Positions 43,574 to 55,022 of a DNA stretch of 64,000 nt are shown piece by piece. The stretch comes from Catenaria anguillulae PL171 (lineage: Eukaryota > Blastocladiomycota > Blastocladiomycetes > Blastocladiales > Catenariaceae). The notes under the pieces are model-generated. The model did not search any database and was not told the origin of the DNA. It saw only the letters and a list, made by a program, of their open reading frames with translations. Every line of letters begins with the position of its first letter. Position 1 is the first letter of the stretch. The DNA lies in contig MCFL01000002.1 of NCBI GenBank assembly GCA_002102555.1, positions 682,001 to 746,000 of the forward strand. Direction: 5' to 3'. The position numbers and the translations under genes were made by a program.

Positions 43574-45672
43574 ATGCCTTCTACAAAGACACAATACCAA
43601 AGTGCCATGTCAACCGCAAACAGTCCGCGCAAGCCGTCTGCTGCTAAGCCAGCAGCCCCCGGTAACAACCACGGCCATAATGTGACCGTCTTCACCATCA
43701 AGCTCGCCAATGTCTCGCCCGACCAGATCGAAGTCATTGACCTCGACTCGGGCGTCCCGCTGGCGAACGACGACCCAGCCGTCGCCGATGCCACCGACGC
43801 CAGCGCCAATGGTGCACAGGACCAGCCGTCATCGTTGGGCGAGTCATCCGCTGACGAGGACGGCGGCGGCGGCGATGGCAAGTCCCCGACAAAGCACCAG
43901 GCGGCGACAGCCGCCTCGACCGTGACACATTCATGCCATGTGTGCGGGCGCATGTTTGCCGACCTGTTGGCGCAACGGGCACACTTTCGGTCAAGCTGGC
44001 ACACGGCCAATTTGCAGCGCAAGATGAGGGGTGGTGCGTTACATTTGTTTTGTTCTTCCGCAGAAGCGGCGCCTCTCGGTCTGCTAACGTTTGGCGGTAT
44101 TCATCGTATACAGAAGCTGCGCTGACTGAGCAGGAATTCCTCGCCCTGGACCAAAGCGCATCGACGTCAAACACGACAGCAACAAAGGTCGAGAATGATG
44201 ATCGGGGCAGTGACAATGACAGCGCTGACGACGGCCACGAGGACGACCTGACCGATGACGGCGACGATTTCTCTATCTACGACCCAGCGGCGCTCACTCC
44301 CATGTCCCTTGCCCCCGATTCTGACACGACCTCGCAAGACCCAGCTCATCGCGCACCGCGTACGCACGCCGCCCGCACACTCCTAGCCTTCCGGCTCACG
44401 ACTCACCCAGAAACCCTCTACACAATCCACCGCGCCGTCCTGCCCACGCTTCTGCCTTGGCGGCCCTCGGCCGCGCACTTGCACGCCTCGCTCACGGCCC
44501 TATCCTCTTCACTCCCAACATCTGCCAACCTGCGCATCGCCTACCTGATGCTGGGCGGCGGCCATTTCGCGGGCGCCATCTTTGACAACGACAAGTGTGC
44601 ATTTCACGCAAGCGTCCACCGGTACACGACACGCCGCAAGCAGGGCGGATCGCAGTCCGCGCAGGACAATGCCCGGCACGCCAAATCGGCCGGTGCGAGT
44701 TTGCGCAGGTATAACGAGGCCGCGCTCGCTCGCGACGTGTGGGATCAGATGGCCGCTTGGAACGAGGAGCTCAAGAAGGCACACATTGTGTTTGTCGTGG
44801 CGCCGGGCGTTGCAAACAAGCGGACCTTGTTGCAGCATCCCGAAGGATTGGGTGTGGCCAAGGAGGATGCACGCATCAGGGGTGTTCCGTTTACCACAAG
44901 GCGTGCGGGGTTCAAGGAAATTGTCAGGGTTCATCGCAAGTTGATTGGCGTGGGTGTGCAGGCATACGTCGAGCCCGAACCCGAAGCGGTCAAGGTCGAG
45001 TCGGATCCGCCCGAGCAACCCCATGTTGCTCAAGCGCCAGTTCAGCAAAGCCAAGCTGAAGCGCAGCAAGATGCGGGTCCCGAAATCATCCTCGCACGGA
45101 AAAAGAAACGCAAGCAACGTGCGTCTCGCAAAACAGGCACGCTTCCGCAAGCTGCTTCGGACAGCTCCAGTGGCACCGACGACGAGGCTGACACTCAAGA
45201 GCCAAAGCCAATTCCAGTGCCTTTGCCATCGACTTCGGGACCACAACGACTGGGCGGCAGGCCCGCGCCGTCCACGCCAATGGCAGGTCTCTCGTCCATG
45301 GTCCAAGGCCTTGGGTTCGCAGGCATGTCAGCCGAATCCCGGGCCGCGCTCGAACGTGAGCGTCGTGCGCGCGCTGCAGAGCGCAGGTTGGGGATTGCCT
45401 CGCCTCCCGTGCACGCTGTGACGCCGCCACTTGCACGTGTATTGACTGGGGTTGCTACGCCGTCGATGCAACCCGCGGCACATACGTTCGCGGCTCAGCT
45501 TGCGGGTAATGTCCATGGACCTCCGTTGGCGGCGACGGCGGCGGCGGCAAGTGGACCGCCGTGCGATGAGTGTGGGCAGCCCGTGGTCAAGAAGGCGTTG
45601 AAGAAGAATGGAAAGCAGTTTTGTGGGATTCGGTGTGCGGCCGCGGCGGGAAAGAAGGACGCCAGCAAATGA
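43574..45672 (+). CDS. VMS1: VMS1/ANKZF1 peptidyl-tRNA hydrolase of ribosome quality control
   Basis: Releases stalled nascent chains from 60S-bound peptidyl-tRNA and works with Cdc48. 671 residues. Near residue 118-140 there is a C2H2 zinc finger (CHVCGRMFADLLAQRAHFRSSWH). The VLRF1 domain (~240-390) contains GGGHFAGAIF and the catalytic loop TTRRKQGGSQSAQDN, with the active-site Gln. A VCP-interacting motif of the R-x5-AA-x2-R type is visible at ~560 (RERRARAAERR). The C-terminus has a CDECGQPV...CGIRC zinc site. I see no ankyrin repeats between VLRF1 and the VIM; that stretch is low complexity and charged. Exons 43574-44030 and 44114-45672; the donor GTGGTG is weak, but the join restores RGEAALTEQEF-like sequence. 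No frame damage. Confidence 0.9.
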
Positions 45673-45977
45673 GGTTCTCGTTGAAACAGATGGTGTATGC
45701 ATGCATGTATAACTTTGTGCATATGCGTATGTACCAAACCGTCAACCTTGCATGAAGGCACACAGCAGTATTCACAGCTAGCGCCCTGAGGCTCTAGTTT
45801 GTTGCCTATGGAAATCCGATAGAATCACTGCATCATTTTCAATAAGGTTCAGAGTGCCAGATGCTTGTTTGGTCAGAAGAAGAAATGACATTTTGTGGCA
45901 GAGCTTAGGAACCGTCTTGAGCTGCCACATGTTCAGGAACAAGGTTCGTCTCACCGCGGAGTACCTATTCCCATCAT
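45673..45977. other. Convergent 3' intergenic region
   Basis: About 305 AT-richer bases between the stops of VMS1 (+) and the chitin synthase (-). No gene seen. Confidence 0.4.
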
Positions 45978-48949
45978 CTATCCATCCAGGTTTACCTCGT
46001 CATCCTTCACTTTTGGCTTCTCCTCATCTCCGGCCGTCTCCGCCTTGGCTGTCGCTGCTCGAGGGCCACCCCAGGTACGCTCGTTGACTGTGATGATTGA
46101 ATAGAGAAGGACAATGACCATGAACATGGGATTGATCCTGTTCCGCGTGCGGCCATGTTAGCGGCAACATGGGGCACTGTTAGCTCAGAGACAGAGAGAC
46201 AAGGCAATAGTGCAAATAAAAGACTGCGCACGCACCAGTAGTAAACGGGAAAGAAGACGGCCGACTTGACACGCTTGGTCAAGACACACCACACCGAGAT
46301 AAAGACCCAATTCGGTACAACAATGAGCAATAGCCACCAGAGCAGTGACCACGAGAAGTTTGCTGGTGAAAAGATGGCCTCGAAAATGAGCTCAAAGACA
46401 AGCAGATACCTAGTCCGCCAGCCAAACGGTCAATGGTTTCGTCGTTATCGGCGAGACGGCGGATTCAGAGGGCGTACACGAGAGAACCGCCAATTTTGAG
46501 CATCATAAGGAACTTGGTCAAGAGCAGTAGTGGGAACTTTGCCCACAACTCGGGCGTGCAAATCATAATCAACTCGTTCGACACTTGCCTGGAGTTGGTC
46601 GTGTGAGCCAACGTTAACATGATTGGCCAGAAGAGTCCAGCGTACCCGAGATACCAACGCCGACGCTGGCGCAAGAGATTATAGAAGTTGTCCGGCGCCT
46701 CTGTCTGATGCAGTGTACAAGGCAGTGTCCACATTGATTTGGGCCCGTCAGCCTCGGCTCATACAACGCGAGAGAAGAAGAAAGGCACCTTGCACACAGC
46801 CGCTGACGAAAAGCCAAGCGCTCGCCGCGAGTACCGCTCCATGAGTAGATGCGACATGTACCGGTCTTCGCCAAGGTACCTGCGCGCAAAATCAAATGTG
46901 GTTTCAATCGGCGCTTGGTCAAAGTAATCGCTAGCGACTTCACAAAGGGTTTCCCATCGAAACATGGTCAACACCCCGGGCAAGCACGTTACGCTTCCAA
47001 GGAGCGATTCAGCATTTCGGTAAATCTGCGCGATACCAATAATGAGTTAGATTTAGTCGGAAAAGTTAAAAACAAGCGGGACGATGACGCCACGCACCAT
47101 TGACTCAATGTACTCTGCATCCTGCAAAATGCGCCAAAACGACCACGACCCGGCGTTGCGAGACACGCAAAACCCGGTACACGCCTTGCTTTCGGGATAC
47201 CGGTCCAGTTCCCCAACCAGCTGCGAGACGGCATCGCTATTGATGTGCGTGTCACTATCGACAAACAGTACTGCGGTCTGTTGTGGCGTTGACGCTTGAC
47301 CCGCGGCCTCCGCCTCTGCCTGCAACCGAGCTTTGAGCTTTGCAAACATGTTGCGCTGCGTCCCAAGCTTGCCGCTGTGCTCAAACCGAAAGATGGTAAA
47401 CTCGACTCCCTGGTACATGACATTAAACTCGGTAGGGCAGGCATCGCGCGAAAACATGTCTGGATGTGTGGGCGTCATGGTCGTGTCTGACGCGCTCGTT
47501 GAGACGCGCGACCGCCGGCTGGCCGACGAATGCTCGGTGTGCGGAAAGAGTGGCGGGGATGGAGAGGCACTTGAAGAGGACCGATTCAGAGGTCGTTGGC
47601 TGATGATCTCCGCGATCCACCGTCTGTGACTGGCTCCAGTTCAATGTCATTCGTCACCGCAGAAGTTGGAGTTGCAGGGGCCATCGTCGAAAGTGATGCT
47701 GAGGAGACATTGCGAGAAAATGAACCACCCGTGCTTGAGGAAATGCGGCCAAGCGTCAGAGCGGGTGAAGCTGCGGGCGACTGCGCCTGTGAAACAATCT
47801 GGTGCAAGCCATTATACTTGAGATCCCCCTTCAAGCTCAAGCGGGATGGGGATGGGAAAAGTCGCGATGTTTGTCGTTCAATGTCCTTTAGCACCTCGCC
47901 CCCAACGAGTGGAGTTCCAGAGAGGATTCGGCACATGGCAAAGAATGTTTCCTCGACATCAAGTTTGTCGAAACCGACAAAAACTTTGAGTTTCGGGTAG
48001 TCACTTGCGGCAACACCATTCAGCGCGCCAATCAGATTGGGCAGCGGCTCGTTGTAGCTGCATGGGAATAGAGTAAACCCCGGAGGTAAAAAATGTGAGT
48101 TATTTGGCTCGTGATGTATATTTCCCGCCGCCGCTACGGAAGAATACGTACACGGGAATCAAGAGATAAACGGTGGGACGTTCTTTGGCCGTCTCTGGAG
48201 GTAACGCTGAAAGAGGAGACGTGCTGTCCAGTACTTGCACTGCTTTGGATGCTGGAGCAGATTCTGATTCATGGTCCTCCAGTTCTGAAGCAGCTTGTTT
48301 CTCTGCCATAGTCAATTTCCGAATCTTGGCCGCGTATTGGGCATCCATCGTGAGTTTGATGATTGCGGCGACCACTGCACGAGCGAGCACCTCGGCCGTC
48401 AGCGGCTGCATGCAGGAATAGGGGCATCATATGGACGTACTATTCACCACGACGGGAAACAGCGCCAAACCGAAAAACAGGTACATGAGCGGAACGACGA
48501 CCGGACGATGGTTGACAAGCGATGTGCCAATGACTTGAGCGTACAGTGGTTTGGCTTGAAGCAAAGCAATCACCACTTTTGATGCAAGAACAAGTCCATC
48601 ATGTGCGTGTGTGTCAGGTATAGGTTTGGGGCTGGGGAGATCGGAATCAACGCACCATAAACAAATGCACCGACATAGAAGGTGTAAAGGATCCATATCA
48701 CGACAGCCACTGCTGGCATGTACCGATACTTTGGACTGGGCTCACCATACGGCAGCGAGCAGCCACGCCAAGAATGTTGACAAACGACCACGTATGAAAC
48801 GCCCAGTGTGCGGACAAGTACACGAGAATGAACCCGAGAAAGCTGAATCCGACAATCTGAAGTGCGAGGCGAGCCGGATAGGGCCATGTTTCAAGGTAAT
48901 TGATGGCGGCAGGTCCATCCAAACCCGCTATGAGCCCGCTGTGATCCAT
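45978..48949 (-). CDS. Divergent chitin synthase (GT2 family)
   Basis: Multi-pass plasma-membrane glycosyltransferase polymerising GlcNAc. About 811 residues. Four or so N-terminal membrane helices come before the GT2 core: LLIPVYNEPLPNLIGALNG, FVDSDTHI (DxD), SLLGSVTCLPGVLTMF, LGEDRYMSHLLME and TEAPDNFYNLLRQRRRW (the QRRRW processivity motif). C-terminal helices follow, then NERTWGGPR, like the WGT(R/K) element of fungal enzymes. A Ser/Pro-rich insert of ~130 residues interrupts the catalytic domain. Exons: 48949-48656, 48575-48152 (see finding on an internal TGA), 48057-47098, 47025-46789, 46704-46478, 46409-46236 and 46137-45978. One base is missing near 48746 and one near 47600. The start is uncertain: an in-frame open stretch (49279-49001) ends in a TGA just upstream. 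Confidence 0.85.
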
Positions 48950-49430
48950 GAGGCAAACACCCAATATGGAGTCGCGTTGAATGGTGGGCGGGTATGTCAC
49001 TCAGTCTTTGGCGACAGTGGGCCGGTGGTAGAGCGCGTTGGGAGGCAGTGCGAGTGTTTCCGGTGCTATTTGCTCGGTCAATGGCCCAGAGTTGAATGCA
49101 TTGGAGAAGTGAAGCTCACTCCGGGCTGGTCGCTCCTCTTTCCAGCAGGAGAAGGAACTCGCCAACGGTTGATTGTTCGCACCTGCAGAAAATTCGCGCG
49201 ACTGCTCCTGTACCGTGCTGAATTTCAAGGCACTGGCTGACAAGCCTGGAAATGTGGAGAAGAACACAAGCATTTTCATTCAAAATACTCAAAATGCCTT
49301 CTCACGGGGATTATTGCAAAGCAAACTTGAGCGGAACAAAATGCGCGGGGACGACGAACAATCACATTTGAACGAAAACCAAACGGCGCGGGCAACCAGG
49401 CGCCCCTCGTAAAGCTGACCTCGATGACTA
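48950..49430. other. Intergenic / possible extra 5' exon
   Basis: About 480 bases between the chitin synthase start and the NDT80-like stop, both minus-strand genes. A minus-strand ATG-started frame (49279-49001, MKMLVFFSTFPGLSASAL...) lies in the same frame as the chitin synthase, separated from it by one TGA. It could be an upstream exon or chance. Confidence 0.35.
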
Positions 49431-51824
49431 TTAGTAATGCTCCCTTGCGTCTCTGCCACCACTCTCCATTGCCGAATCGCTCCGTGGCGCCGCAACTGGA
49501 CGACGCGCCAAATACCCTAGGTGCTGTCCAACGTCGGAATCAAGGTATGGCGCGGGGCGGCTGTATCCCGAGCCAAAATGACCACCGAATCGAGTGGGCG
49601 GTCTTGAGAAATGATGACTTGGTTGAGGAAAGAAGCCATCGTTGCCGTATCCGCCATATCCTGCCGGGTGGGCATAGTATCCGCCTTGGAAGCTGTGAGG
49701 CGGAGGAGGAGGAGGAGGCCTCGCACATGCCGAGTGAGCGCCAGTGGGCAGTGGCGGGTACCGGTAGGTCGAGTAAGGGTCTTGGTGCATGGGGTAAATG
49801 GGTGGCAGTCCCCGTCGATCGCGACTGATGGGATCATCGGGGGCGTCGTACGGTCCATCACGAGCAAAACCATAAGCATAAGGCGCCGGTTGGGCAGGCT
49901 CCAGCCGTGGCCCCTTTTGGGAAGAGCAAGAGCGAGGCGACGAATTGTACGGGTCGTAGATTGGCGGCGGACCCGGCGGGTTACGAGTGGGGTATGCTGG
50001 GTATGAATACGGACGATCCGAGGAAAGAAAACTGCCTGGTCCGGGATAAGGATGGGGATGATACTGATGGTGGTCGGATGCAACATGGGCCAATGACGGA
50101 TCCTGGGGGCTATGGCGCTGCCTGATACCCTCCAAACGAACCGCTGAGCCGTCGTGCTGCCAATGGATACTGTCGTCACGTGCAGCGACTCCGGGGCCGC
50201 GGTCGGGGTTGACCCCAAGCGGCAAGCGATGGGGTCTGAGGTGAACATGTTCTTGGTGGTACTCGCCCGACATGGGCTCAATGGGCGGATTGAACCGTGG
50301 ACTTGGGTGCGGGCGCGGATTCGTGTGATTGTCTGAAAGCCTTGGCAATGGTCCAGGCGCTGAAAACGGCAAATGCGGCAGTTCCGGGAGCAGCGAGACA
50401 CGATGCGTCTGATCATAGTCGGGCAGAGGCGAGCCATGCGATCCATGTGATGCAGAGCCGGCCAAGCAGCGCCGATGGCTGCGCTCTCCACTGTTGGTGC
50501 TACCGGTGAACTTGAGCGTGACTCGGACATGCGCGCGTACGATCCGCCAGACGCGGCGACCGCTGCTCCACCATATTGCCCCGGCGACCGCGAGCGCACA
50601 ATGAATGGATCCGAGGTAGCTTTTGCGATCACAATGTCGATCGAATCATCCACGCCCACACTATCCTCGGCCACACCTGAAGTGTTTCCGGAGCTCGCCG
50701 TCGAACGACTGACGGGCTGAGCAATCAACTCCACAATCATTTTGTACGTCGCCATGGGCTTGGCGCGTTTACGTGCGCTCGACGGACCGTATTGCGCTGG
50801 AGTCGCCTTGGTAAACTGGATACGTTCCCACACGGCCATGTTGCTCGACTCTGGCGAGTCCAACAACCGCTTCGGCTGACACCGCTTTGGCAATACGGGA
50901 TACGTTGGTCCCTATTAAAGCAAGCGCAGAGAGCGTGTTGTGAGACCAACCGATAGGCGCGACGCATATGGCAATAAATGTGTACCTTGTCTCGCTTTGG
51001 ACTCCGTTGAACGAGAGCAACTGCCTCGCCGTTGGAAGCAACACACCTGACCGAGAGGCGTAGATCGGAACATTGAACCCAGTTGGCGGCAGATGGTGGA
51101 TGCGACGCAGACAAATATCGCTGGTGGTGGACGCGGTAGAATGCGGGACGAGAACTTGGATCGCGCTCAATGCGTGTGTGTCAAGAATGGACGTATCGTT
51201 ATCCGCAGCAGCAGAATTGCCGGTTGGTTGCAGCATTGCAAAGTAACATGCTGATATTTCTACATCGAGTTTTCAATCACGGAACGCCAGTGTCCCAACT
51301 CCTGTCTAGAACCGTTCACGCGGGAGCTTGAATCTTGAAACAATAAGGAGAAGGACATACCACTCAGGTTGCGCTTAAAGCAGCAATAGTGATTACATGT
51401 TGTGCCAAAATGAAACCCCTTGTCCATTTTGGCCTTGACCTCAAAGATAACTTGACGCTTCGTGGCAACATCTTGGACTTGAACAATCTGTTCCGAGGTG
51501 AATCGCGGGCCACCGCCAACGCCGGGCAAGTTTTCCCATTTAGTTCGAGAGGAGCGCGCGCGGTTACGAGGCGGAAGGGGAGCATCAAGCAGCGATGACG
51601 GAGCGGCAGACTCGGCGGACGCGGCAATAGCCCTCTCGGCACGTGTGTTGTTGCCGCTGGTTTGACTGTGTTCATGCTCAACGATGCATAATCAGCGGTG
51701 AGAGGAGAAGGGGACTGGTCACTGAGGGAGGATTCGTGTGTCCCGTTCGGGAGGTTGTCTCTACATTGCTCGCCCCAGCCGCTGGTGCATGGCTAGATAG
51801 CGCTTGGCTAGGATGACGCAGCAT
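49431..51824 (-). CDS. NDT80/PhoG-like DNA-binding transcription factor
   Basis: p53-like (Ig-fold) sequence-specific activator; relatives include yeast Ndt80 (meiosis) and XprG/VIB-1 (nutrient response, incompatibility). 737 residues. DNA-binding domain signatures in order: VIFEVKAKMDKGFHF...YCCFKRN, VALVQRSPKRDKGP, and WERIQFTKATPAQYG with the adjacent Lys/Arg run SSARKRAK, ending in YKMIVELIAQ. The ~390-residue C-terminus is rich in Pro, His, Tyr and Gly (APPPPPPP-like, GGYYAHPAGYGGYG), typical of an activation region. Exons: 51824-51361, 51250-50986 and 50911-49431; donors GTATGT and GTACAC. Four one-base losses are needed (51730-51780, ~51655, ~51060, ~50475), after which every exon keeps phase. 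The target process in this organism is unknown. Confidence 0.82.
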
Positions 51825-53420
51825 AGCGTCGGCGCACAAGGAAAGATTGAGTGACAGTTGAACAGCGTTGGAGGGGACGAGGACACGATGGCTGACGCGA
51901 GAGAAGGTGAAGCTTGGTAGCAGAGCGAATGAATTGATATCCTTGGAAGTAAAAAAAAAACGAATCGGAAGCGTTCTGGCCGAGGTATGGTTATGGGGGC
52001 GCGAGTCAGCGTCGCGATCAGGCGGCAGCAACGACAGGCCACAGTAGGTCTTGAATAGTCGAATGGCTGTCGTCAGATGCACGAAGAAGTGATGAAGCGT
52101 ACGTGTGCTGATTATGGGCACCGACGACGGGCTATCTGCTCAGGCTGCACAGAGTCAATGTGACTATGAAAAGAGCAAGTGGTTGGGCGTTGGATTGGGA
52201 TTACCGCTTGTGTGATCTCGAACTGTGGTCGAAAATGTTTGAGTGAAGCAAAGCTTATTCTGAACTCGGCCGTACGTTGCCCAAGCTTGCCACCAGAGCT
52301 TGCCATGTCGCCGAGTACATTTGGCTTGCAAGGAGGAGGTGCGTGTATCCTACGAATTTATTGCGTGTGAAAACACATACATGACATCCGAGTAACTTGT
52401 GCGAGCGCTTGTCTTAATTGTTGCAGGAACGTGTGGCGTCTTGGTGCCCGTGCCACCCAACAATGATTCTGCCCTGGCCTTTTCCGGAAAGTGTGTACAA
52501 CTTGCGGTTGAGAAATCTGAGGAAGCAATCCGACCCTTTACACGCCCACCGGCTGAGTGGTGGTTTGAGGAGAATTTAAACGAAACCGCCAAACGAAAAC
52601 ATTTCATCCTAAGGCCTAGGTGGATGTCGAATCATTTATACACCTGATCCTCGGTGCACAGCTTCGATGGTTGGCAGCTGAGCCTGGCTGGCGTTTCCCA
52701 GGCAACAGCGGCAATCCTTCGTGGCGTTGCGTTCGTTCCGATTCTGAGCTGATCAGAACCTTGCGAACAAGAGCCCAGTCGGCGATCGAGTTCCAATCCA
52801 TTCTCCTGGAATAATGACGTGGGTGAGGTGAATGAGAATGGAAAAAATGTGGAAAACAGCTTGAAACACTCGAGGGGATTCGCCACCGCGTTGCTTGCTT
52901 GCACCGAAGGGCTTCGGCAGTGATATCTGGACCTCCTCATGATCGTCAGTGGCTGATTCACATTCTGAGGGGGGGGATGATTATCGCTTCCATGGCTGCT
53001 GGGATTTTGCTGCGTTTTCGTTCGCGGAATGTTCGTTCGGATTGGTCGTGGCCCTTTTTGCATCCCAACAGCTTGCAGCTCGACGACATTAACGACGTCG
53101 TCTGCCCCCCATATCCCAACGTGGTCTGCTTCAACGACTCCTGTAAATAGCCGGAACACTTCGCAACGGGGAAGAAGTTCGCATGCTGGCTGTCAGGGGG
53201 CCAAGGGTGTGAAACCAAATGATCGGGTACAAAGGCGGAATAGGCGGTGATCTGTTCGACGATGGGCCGTGAGGCCGTCGATCACTCGCGTGAGGTGTTG
53301 AGACAAAAGAAGTCACAAATTTGGAGGTAGTCACTTTCAGTAAACACTCGTTTGGAACATGATGTACCAGCTAATGAAATACACAGATCCGTAAAGGCCA
53401 CTCAACGCAATCGACCCAGT
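51825..53420. other. Long intergenic stretch (NDT80-like 5' side / Mago promoter)
   Basis: About 1.6 kb between divergent genes. A minus-strand ATG frame at 52306-52205 (MASSGGKLGQRTAEFRISFA...) followed by GTAATC could be a short upstream exon of the NDT80-like gene, but I cannot join it with confidence. Other frames look random. The length suggests an extended regulatory region or long 5' UTR. Confidence 0.35.
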
Positions 53421-54245
53421 ATGGCAAATGAAGATGATTTCTATGTTCGATACTAGTCCGTCACACCCGATCTGCCCTCTCCTTCGCCTCCGCCTTCCTG
53501 TGGCCAGCCAATTGACCAACCACGACAAACTGTCATCCTTGCTTGCTTTTGGGTAGCGTCGGGCACACGGGCCGCTATGGCCACGAGTTTCTCGAGTTTG
53601 AGTTGCAGTCCAATGGCAAGCTGCGCTACGTCAACAACTCCAACTACAAAAACGACACCATGATCAAGAAGGAGGTGTTTGTCTCGCCCCTCGTGATTTC
53701 CCAAGTTCGGCGCATTGTGCAAGACTCCAACATCATCACGTATGTAGGCTCGCTTTGTGCTGCTCTTGCAGCCTCCTGGCAACACGGACGGAGCTTGGCG
53801 CATTGTTGCTCACGCCGAGCCTCTTCAATCACAGATTTGACGATGAAAAGTGGCCAGAGCCAAACGTCAGCGGCAAGCAAGAAATTGAGGTAGTGTTGGG
53901 ACAAGACCACATCTCCTTCACAGTACGCCTTCGATCGGCCATGCTTCCAGGTTCCGTCATAGCGCTCATCAAAGTATCTCACGCGGGTAAATGTTTGTTG
54001 CTTGTGCCTCGGCCAGACATGCAAAATCAATACGCTCAACGAGGTCAATCAAGCACAAGACCCGGATACGCTGCGCGACTTTCATTACCTCGTTCAAGAT
54101 CTCAAGTCGCTCATCTTTTCGTTGATTTCGCTGCACTTTAAGGTATGCAAGGCAATCACTTGGAATCATCCTTTTTGTTCTGTCCCGTCTGACTTCTGAC
54201 TGCGCACGCCTCGCACTTCCGACTACACAGATCAAGCCCATTTGA
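53421..54245 (+). CDS. MAGO: Mago nashi, exon-junction complex core subunit
   Basis: Forms the Mago-Y14 heterodimer that locks eIF4A3 on spliced mRNA. 148 residues, the standard size. Five exons reproduce the family almost end to end: [12 protein letters not shown] (53421-53455); [16 protein letters not shown]...NNSNYKND (53557-53739); [20 protein letters not shown] (53835-53922); [20 protein letters not shown]...LISLHFK (54017-54142); and a 15-nt last exon IKPI plus stop (54231-54245). Donors GTCCGT, GTATGT, GTACGC and GTATGC. No frame damage. Retention of EJC genes fits the intron-rich gene set in this window. Confidence 0.97.
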
Positions 54246-55022
54246 TGGCTCTGGCGGGGCTTCGCGCAGTTTTCCAGGTGTGTCCCACCGTTTTTAAGTG
54301 AATTCGAATGTGCAATGAAACCGAAATCAGCATCATCACTGTCGGGTCCTGCCACCTGTATTATGTATGTATAAGGCGGTGGCACACGACCAATCGCAAT
54401 TATCACCTGAGCCAGTCGCTCGCGCCTCTCTGTGGCACCACCCTACCTCCTGCATCGCCAGATACAAACTCGCGAAAGGCCCACCGACAAGACGAACACA
54501 GTTGTCGCCATGACTTTGAGTTCGTCACAACATTGCTTGGGGACGTACCCGGCTTGCATGCGGACAGGATGCCATGCATCTCGATGGGACAAGAGCCTAT
54601 ATGACACGTGTACATGAAAAACCCGTGGAAGTTTCATGATAAGGCGGAAGCAGGTCCCTGCCAAATTGTTTGGAGGCCAAGAGCGCGCGTGTTGGCCAGT
54701 TTTCGGCCAAACGTGGCAACCCTTGCGCGAGATGGCGGCCCACGGACGTGTGGACAGGCGAGCGCGAAAGCTTGTCCAAACGAGCATTATCGCTGTATTA
54801 CCAATCGCAACGCTCAGCGCAAATTGGCGGCCACAATGGCGGCGCGTGCGGACGGGTTTGGCGGCAGCGCTGGTGTTGGATCAGGAGGCAACGAGTACTT
54901 ATGTACATGGAAATCTTGCATGAGAAACAACACAAACTATAAGCAGGGGACCCGTGCGCGCTCACAACAAAACACGCAACATCGGCTCGCATGGAGGTCA
55001 AGACCTGTTCAAGTCGCCATAC
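54246..55022. other. Convergent intergenic region
   Basis: About 780 bases between the stops of Mago (+) and the VPS5-like gene (-). Open frames of 60-165 codons on both strands show no family features. No gene seen. Confidence 0.4.

Noticed and set aside
48427-48429. Alternative genetic code (TGA as sense)
   Set aside because: TGA serves as an ordinary stop at the ends of many genes here (AIG2-like, citrate synthase, Mago, NRK, Shank-like), so one internal TGA is better explained by a short intron or an error.
51260-51529. Velvet-family (VosA/VelB) domain
   Set aside because: The CFKRN block first suggested velvet, but the following LVQRSPKRDKGP and WERIQFTKAT blocks are diagnostic of NDT80/PhoG.
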